A stretch of DNA of 10,058 nt, taken from Phycisphaerae bacterium. GTDB lineage: Bacteria; Planctomycetota; Phycisphaerae; Sedimentisphaerales; SG8-4. The notes below the pieces were generated by a model. That model saw only the letters and a program-made list of their open reading frames with translations. It was not told the origin of the DNA and ran no database searches. The stretch's first letter is position 1. Every line of letters starts with the position of its first letter. Shown one piece after another: positions 6,364 to 10,058 of this stretch. A program made the position numbers and the translations under genes. Location: contig JAUVYQ010000093.1 in the NCBI GenBank assembly GCA_030603035.1, forward strand, positions 1-10,058, given 5' to 3'.

Positions 6364-7226
6364 GCACCATAGAAGTTAGCCATTTGAGTTTCGGGTATCC
6401 TGATGGACCTCGTTTTGCAACAGGTCGCAAAACGAGAACCGAGCTTGAGGTTCTGCAGGACCTGAGCTTTGAAGTAATGCCAGGAACGTTTCTGGTGATA
6501 ACAGGGCCGAATGGAACGGGTAAAACTACACTGCTTAATCTGCTTTGCCGTTCGCTGGTGCCCAAATCAGGCTCGATAAGAATTGATGCGGCAGCGATAG
6601 AATCATACAGCACCGAGGCCCTCGCCGGCAAAGTAGCGGTTGTGCGCCAGGAATTCGTGCCGGTATTTGGCTTTTCGGTAATCGAGACGGTTTTAATGGC
6701 AAGAACACCTTATTACGGCCAAATGGGATTTGAGAGCAAAGCCGACAGGCAGATAATCAACGAAGCGCTCGAGGCAACCGACACGGCCCAGTTTGCCTCG
6801 CGAACGCTCGCAAGCTTAAGCGGCGGCGAGCGACAGCGAGTTTTCATTGCAAGGGCACTCGCACAAAACACGGCCATTTTGCTTCTGGATGAGCCGACAA
6901 GCTTTCTGGATTTGAAACATCAGGTTGGCATATATGATTTGCTCAAAAGGATGCAGCTTGAAAAAGGTAAAACAATCGTAGCCGTAACGCACGATATCAA
7001 CCTGGCAGCCCAATATGCCGACGTTACTCTACTTCTCGGAGCCGATAGCAGCTACCAGTACGGCCGCGCCAAAGATGTTTTCTCCCAGGAGCAAATCGAA
7101 AGGGTTTTTGGCGTCAGGACCTTTTCGGGCAAGGTCGGGCAGCAAAAATTCTTCATTCCTTTAGGCAAATTTGCGAAAGATAGCAGACAAGCTGGCAGCA
7201 ACCCGGGCAGCAGCCGACAGAAATAA
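6360..7226 (+). CDS. btuD: Cobalamin ABC transporter ATP-binding protein (BtuD-like)
   Basis: This 288-residue ATPase powers the BtuC-like channel. It shows Walker A GPNGTGKTT (49-57), Q-loop Gln97 (VVRQEF), signature LSGGERQR (153-160), Walker B LLLDEPT (174-180), D-loop FLDL and switch His211 (VTHD), so it should be active. Its start overlaps the permease stop as ATGA, giving coupled translation. An unusual feature is the 13 or so residues PRFATGRKTRTEL (17-29) between FGYPDG and VLQDLSF, where relatives pass almost directly from one strand to the next. They are encoded by a perfect 10-bp inverted repeat with short flanks. The C-terminus ends in a short basic, Ser/Gly-rich tail. This looks like the last gene of the transport operon. 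Confidence 0.92.
   Translation: MSTIEVSHLSFGYPDGPRFATGRKTRTELEVLQDLSFEVMPGTFLVITGPNGTGKTTLLNLLCRSLVPKSGSIRIDAAAIESYSTEALAGKVAVVRQEFVPVFGFSVIETVLMARTPYYGQMGFESKADRQIINEALEATDTAQFASRTLASLSGGERQRVFIARALAQNTAILLLDEPTSFLDLKHQVGIYDLLKRMQLEKGKTIVAVTHDINLAAQYADVTLLLGADSSYQYGRAKDVFSQEQIERVFGVRTFSGKVGQQKFFIPLGKFAKDSRQAGSNPGSSRQK
6409..6436. repeat. Perfect in-frame inverted repeat within the ATPase gene
   Basis: CTCGTTTTGC (6409-6418) and GCAAAACGAG (6427-6436) are perfect 10-bp arms around an 8-nt loop. They code for most of an extra loop (PRFATGRKTRT) before the second strand of the ABC domain. The coincidence of a perfect hairpin with a family-atypical insert points to insertion of a small palindromic element without disturbing the frame. 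Confidence 0.7.
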
Positions 7227-7356
7227 CTGCAGCAGCTTTTACTGTAACTACTTATCTTTCAAGAAGTTAGCACTCCCGAGGCAAATTCGGTTACATAATT
7301 TCATTGCCCTGACTGTACTCCCACAATTTAGGATTGTGCTCTGGATAAAAGAAGTA
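7227..7356. other. Intergenic stretch with a small hairpin
   Basis: CACAAT (7322-7327) and ATTGTG (7333-7338) form a perfect 6-bp stem around TTAGG. There is no T-run, so it is not an obvious terminator for the transport operon. It lies just upstream of the candidate promoter of the next gene and could be an operator-like dyad. Nothing else is recognisable here. Confidence 0.3.
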
Positions 7357-7387
7357 TTGTACATAACACCCTTTAATATGTTATAAT
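7357..7387 (+). promoter_or_regulatory. Candidate sigma-70-like promoter of the DksA/TraR-family gene
   Basis: A perfect TATAAT (7382-7387) stands 19 nt after TTGTAC (7357-7362). The spacer is longer than the ideal 17, and the -35 matches TTGACA at four of six positions. Transcription would begin near 7394, leaving a leader of about 50 nt. Confidence 0.55.
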
Positions 7388-7444
7388 ACTATTTTTCGCA
7401 GACGTGCAAAGAAAGGTTTAGTAGCAAGAAAGGCAGACCAGGAA

Positions 7445-7966
7445 GTGGCACAGAAACGCAAAAAGGCTTCAAGAAAAAAAACAAGCTCAACTCGGACAAA
7501 GAAAAGCCCTTTGACTACCGCCGACATTGAGCGTTTCAAACAAATGCTGCTGGAAAAGCGCAGGGAAATCCTGAGAAATGTAAACGAAATTGAAGACGAA
7601 GCTCTCAAGAAGTCTCGGCTGGATGCAAGCGGAGACCTCTCAAGTATGCCAATCCACATGGCCGACCTCGGAACCGATAACTACGAACAGGAATTCGCTT
7701 TGGGATTGATGGATAGCGAGAGGAAACTACTGCAAGAAACTGACGATGCGCTGCAGCGTATCGAGCAGGGAACTTATGGCATCTGCGAAGCAACCGGCAA
7801 ACCAATAGCCAAGGCTCGGCTCGAAGCCAAACCCTGGGCCAGATACTGTGTTGAATATGCCCGGATGCTGGAACAAGGTCTTGTAACAGAGCAGGAACAA
7901 TCAACGTCAGAGTCGCAGGAATATGAAAGCATAGACGATTCAGAAGGAGAATCTTCTAATAGCTAA
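7445..7966 (+). CDS. DksA/TraR-family protein with a half-lost zinc finger
   Basis: The 173 residues have a Lys/Arg-rich start, then a long helical region (SPLTTADIERFKQMLLEKRR, 21-40) and the family segment MPIHMADLGTDNYEQEF (68-84). Next come the finger GTYGICEATGKPIAKARLEA (109-128) and PWARYCVEYA (130-139). DksA/TraR proteins bind in the RNA polymerase secondary channel; many family members use C-x2-C and C-x2-C for zinc. Here only Cys114 and Cys135 remain, with Thr117 and Tyr138 in the partner positions, so tetrahedral Cys4 binding is impossible. The fold may be held by packing instead. The tail (148-173) is acidic and Ser/Glu-rich. The GTG start has AGGA only one base upstream, so initiation is not fully clear, but no better in-frame start exists. 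Confidence 0.85.
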   Translation: MAQKRKKASRKKTSSTRTKKSPLTTADIERFKQMLLEKRREILRNVNEIEDEALKKSRLDASGDLSSMPIHMADLGTDNYEQEFALGLMDSERKLLQETDDALQRIEQGTYGICEATGKPIAKARLEAKPWARYCVEYARMLEQGLVTEQEQSTSESQEYESIDDSEGESSNS

Positions 7967-8144
7967 AGCCGGCTTTGACTTGCCCCCGCCGGCAACAAGC
8001 AGCAGCATCATACGAGAAAAGGCCCAGCAAGTTATGTGAGGGAAGTTTTTTTATATTCGCCGAGCTAATTTTCTCATTATTTAGAAACGGCCGGCAAAAA
8101 CACATTTCATCTTGCGACCGAAAAGGGTACATTAATAGCTTAGT
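7967..8144. other. Spacer between the DksA/TraR-family gene and yacG
   Basis: The stop codon overlaps a perfect 12-bp palindrome AAAGCCGGCTTT (7965-7976), and a second GCCGGC follows at 7988-7993. No U-tract follows, so termination here is uncertain. Before yacG, TTGCGA (8112-8117) is followed 15 nt later by TAATAG (8133-8138), a weak promoter candidate very close to the ATG. Confidence 0.3.
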
Positions 8145-8363
8145 ATGAAACACAGATGTCCAGTCTGCCACAAAATCGTTAAGGCATCACCTCAAGAGCA
8201 ATCCGAAGGGGCAAAATACTTTCCTTTTTGCTCCCGGCGGTGCAAGCTGGTGGATTTGGGTGCCTGGCTGGATGCCAAATACAAGATAATTTCCGAGTTG
8301 CAGTCACAGGAATCCGCCGAGCCATCCGATATTTCCTCCGATACCCCTTCTGACAAGCGATAA
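8145..8363 (+). CDS. yacG: DNA gyrase inhibitor YacG-type zinc protein
   Basis: This 72-residue protein has the complete YacG core: CPVC (5-8) and FCSRRC (28-33) supply the four zinc ligands (Cys5, 8, 29 and 33), followed by KLVDLGAWLDAKYKI (34-48). The E. coli protein binds GyrB and blocks gyrase from binding DNA; the same role is inferred here. Length is close to the usual 60-70 residues, with an extra Ser/Asp/Glu-rich tail (52-72). The ATG lacks a Shine-Dalgarno sequence; AAAAGGG lies about 20 nt upstream, too far. In many bacteria yacG sits beside coaE, but here its neighbours are the DksA/TraR-family gene and a membrane protein, both on the same strand. Confidence 0.9.
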   Translation: MKHRCPVCHKIVKASPQEQSEGAKYFPFCSRRCKLVDLGAWLDAKYKIISELQSQESAEPSDISSDTPSDKR

Positions 8364-8396
8364 ATGACGATATTTTAAAATAAAATATAAAATCTG

Positions 8397-8425
8397 TTGA
8401 AACCAACCGACAATAATTATATATT
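8397..8425 (+). promoter_or_regulatory. Promoter of the membrane protein gene
   Basis: TTGAAA (8397-8402) and TATATT (8420-8425) are separated by exactly 17 nt within a very A+T-rich stretch. This is the best-spaced sigma-70-like promoter in the window. Transcription from about 8432 gives a leader of some 85 nt that contains the hairpin at 8449-8480. Confidence 0.6.
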
Positions 8426-8448
8426 TTCCCCATCTGTTCTCTACGGAG

Positions 8449-8480
8449 CTTAACCCAGCCCCTCCGAGGGCGGGGTTAAG
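8449..8480. repeat. Strong hairpin in the leader of the membrane protein gene
   Basis: CTTAACCC (8449-8456) and GGGTTAAG (8473-8480) pair perfectly over 8 bp. An A-G mismatch follows, then four more pairs (GCCC with GGGC) around a short loop. There is no T-run, so it is not an intrinsic terminator. Its minus strand starts CTTAACCCCGCC, nearly the same as the hairpin at 497-520. It may be a dispersed REP-type palindrome that now forms part of the 5' leader, 35 nt before the start codon. Confidence 0.65.
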
Positions 8481-8515
8481 ACAAGGTAATTGTAACCCTT
8501 TTGAAAGGACGTAAA

Positions 8516-9736
8516 ATGCACAGCGAAAAAGAATTCCCTCAAGTTTTTGACAGTGTTCTCTTCCCAAAGATATTCCAGGCCTTCCGTATGGCCATTCAGC
8601 CAAGCAAATTGATAATCGCCTTTCTGGCAGTGGCTATTATATGCCTGGCCGGCTGGATTATGGACCTTATAGTTGTTGCCGCATCAGGTTCACAAAGTGA
8701 AACTGGCGTATTTTCCACACTCTGGTATTCCGCCGCAGCAGGATTTCACGGCGTAGTATATTCACTATTACTATTCGACCTACCGGGTGTAAAGGCAAAT
8801 ATTACTGAGTGCCTTAAAACATTCGGAGGAACATTTACGGACCATTATCTTTATTGCATCATATTTTTTGTAATAACACTTGCTGTAGTTTCCGTTGCCG
8901 GCGGAGCTATCTGCCGAATTGCGGCGCTGCAATTTGCCCGACGTGAAAAACCCGGCCTGACCGAGGCGCTGCGATTCAGCGCAAAAAGATTCACAAGTTT
9001 TTTCACCGCACCTTTGGCACCGCTCGGCATAATTATCTTCATAGGCCTGTTCATATTTCTTCTGGGATTGATGGGCAACATTCCGAGGGTCGGTGGGTTG
9101 GTAATGGGTATCTTTATGCTGTTAGCTTTGATTGCAGGGGCATTGATAGCCGTCGTTTTGATAGGAGCAATTGCAGGATTTAATCTGATGTTCCCTGCTG
9201 TGGCATACGACGATTCAGACTGTTTTGATGCGATAAGTCGTTCTTTTAGTTATGTATATGCAAAGCCGTGGCGGATGGGCTTCTATACGACGATAGCTGT
9301 GGTTCACGGTGCAATTTGCTATGTGTTTGTGCGATTTTTTGCTTTTTTGTTGTTGTGGGCCACCTACTGGTTTTTGCAGCTTGGCGTCCTGGGTGACAAC
9401 AGCAAACTTACAGCAATCTGGCAGAAGCCAAGCTTTGGAAGCTTGCGCGGTTTATTAGTTTTGCCGGGAGGGACAGAATCAGTCGCAGCCATTTTGGTAT
9501 ACTTATGCTTATTGGCTGTTGTCGGTTTAGTAGTTTCTTACATAATAAGTTTTTATTTTTCCGCCAATACTATAATCTATTCACTTATGCGCAACAGGGT
9601 TGATAATACCGCTCTGGAGGACATTTACACACATTTCGAGGACGTCGGAACCGAGCCGGCCACAACTGAACCAAGCTCCGAAGAACTGCAACCAGAGGCA
9701 GAAACGCAGCCGGATTCGTCGTCTTCGACAGAGTAA
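8516..9736 (+). CDS. Multi-pass inner-membrane protein, function unknown
   Basis: The 406 residues contain about six hydrophobic spans (near 32-56, 112-138, 166-187, 194-225, 254-285 and 324-348). Conserved-looking loops include GGAICRIAALQFARREKPGL (129-148), EALRFSAKRF (150-159) and DDSDCFDAISRSFSYVYAKPW (232-252). The last 30 or so residues are an acidic, Thr/Ser/Glu-rich tail likely in the cytoplasm. I recall proteins of this layout from planctomycete genomes without an assigned role, and the paired amphipathic loops look like an integral scaffold or transporter-like fold. The ATG at 8516 has GAAAGGA (8503-8509) at ideal spacing; a TTG at 8501 is less likely. It has its own promoter and a structured leader. 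Confidence 0.8.
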   Translation: MHSEKEFPQVFDSVLFPKIFQAFRMAIQPSKLIIAFLAVAIICLAGWIMDLIVVAASGSQSETGVFSTLWYSAAAGFHGVVYSLLLFDLPGVKANITECLKTFGGTFTDHYLYCIIFFVITLAVVSVAGGAICRIAALQFARREKPGLTEALRFSAKRFTSFFTAPLAPLGIIIFIGLFIFLLGLMGNIPRVGGLVMGIFMLLALIAGALIAVVLIGAIAGFNLMFPAVAYDDSDCFDAISRSFSYVYAKPWRMGFYTTIAVVHGAICYVFVRFFAFLLLWATYWFLQLGVLGDNSKLTAIWQKPSFGSLRGLLVLPGGTESVAAILVYLCLLAVVGLVVSYIISFYFSANTIIYSLMRNRVDNTALEDIYTHFEDVGTEPATTEPSSEELQPEAETQPDSSSSTE

Positions 9737-10058
9737 CTGAAGTAATTTTGCGCGAATATCTCAAAGTATGCCGGATGGATGGTTTTGGATTGCGGGGTTC
9801 TTTGCCTCACGCCCCGTGCTATGCTCACAATGATGCTAATTTCTCTCTCAAGGGGTTCTCATATTCTTTTACAGCTTTCCAGAGACTATACAGAGGTCGG
9901 TGGACATCCCATTGTACAGCAAGCCATTTGCGTTGTTCGGAAGTAATTGTGGTTTAAGGTGGTTATAAAAACTTCAAATTGTATTTACCCCGCTGTTTTG
10001 CTGTAAGTGCTTATTTTTCTTCACGCAAAAAAAGAATTGTCCCAGATTGACCCCAAAT
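9737..10058. other. Right-edge stretch without an intact gene
   Basis: No credible complete gene is seen in these 322 nt. CGGGG (9793-9797) and CCCCG (9812-9816) can pair around a 14-nt loop just after the membrane gene but lack a U-tract. A minus-strand open segment (9825-9953) is listed separately. The last bases read TTGTCCCAGATTGACCCC, which resembles flanks of RAYT-type elements in style only. Confidence 0.4.
9825..9953 (-). pseudogene. Possible minus-strand gene remnant
   Basis: Between stops at 9954-9956 and 9825-9827 the minus strand codes for 42 residues without a start codon, including SEQRKWLAVQWDVHRPLYSL and then WKAVKEYENPLREKLASL. Three Trp, well-spaced charged helix-like residues and the lack of rare-looking runs make it look protein-derived. 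I cannot name the family. It may be the decayed C-terminus of a gene, or chance. Confidence 0.25.

Noticed and set aside
7965..7993. Terminator after the DksA/TraR-family gene (AAAGCCGGCTTT and a second GCCGGC)
   Set aside because: The perfect palindrome has no loop and neither possible stem is followed by a T-run.
9793..9816. Terminator after the membrane protein gene
   Set aside because: Only five pairs with a 14-nt loop and no T-run; too weak to call.
1..10058. CRISPR array or tRNA genes
   Set aside because: No regularly spaced direct repeats of suitable length and no recognisable tRNA arms were seen on either strand; the palindromes found are unspaced single elements.

Overview
The window looks like a chromosomal segment of an uncultured planctomycete, probably of the Phycisphaerae type. 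This is inferred from gene style, not from a marker. The clues are a DksA/TraR-family protein with a half-lost zinc finger, a large multi-pass membrane protein of a kind I associate with planctomycete genomes, an endonuclease-type MutL, moderate G+C, several genes without a Shine-Dalgarno sequence, and many short palindromic repeats, some of them inside genes. No rRNA, tRNA or CRISPR array is visible.

Left edge (1-822) is mobile-element debris. The 3' end of an open frame (2-85, +), possibly a transposase tail, abuts a REP-associated tyrosine transposase (RAYT) relic on the minus strand (118-402). The relic breaks at its HUH motif. Upstream of it lie three hairpins (460-480, 497-511 and 633-660), the last shaped like a rho-independent terminator.

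Accessory island (823-2373, +): three unfamiliar genes in a row that are more A+T-rich than what follows. They are a membrane-anchored 211-aa protein, a 94-aa basic protein 13 nt downstream, and a 193-aa protein resembling HEPN-like helical proteins.

Core block (2539-7226, +): mutL, then a BtuF-like cobalamin-binding protein whose start codon shares a base with the mutL stop (TAATG). A 109-nt gap filled by a periodic inverted repeat follows. Then come a BtuC-like permease and a BtuD-like ATPase that overlap by ATGA. The last three genes form a complete type II importer: BtuF captures the corrinoid, BtuC forms the membrane channel and BtuD powers transport. No cobalamin riboswitch is visible. 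MutL carries two in-frame mini-palindromes and BtuD one in-frame 10-bp inverted repeat, as if mobile palindromes had been tolerated in surface loops.

Right block (7357-9736, +): a DksA/TraR-family protein behind a clear TATAAT box, a YacG-type gyrase inhibitor, and a six-segment membrane protein. The membrane protein has a good promoter (TTGAAA, 17 nt, TATATT) and a leader holding a strong 32-nt hairpin. All three proteins end in acidic, Ser/Glu-rich tails. The last 320 nt carry no intact gene, only a possible minus-strand remnant.

I see no clearly new enzymatic system. The strongest leads are the in-gene palindromes, the RAYT relic with its hairpins, and the HEPN-like island.
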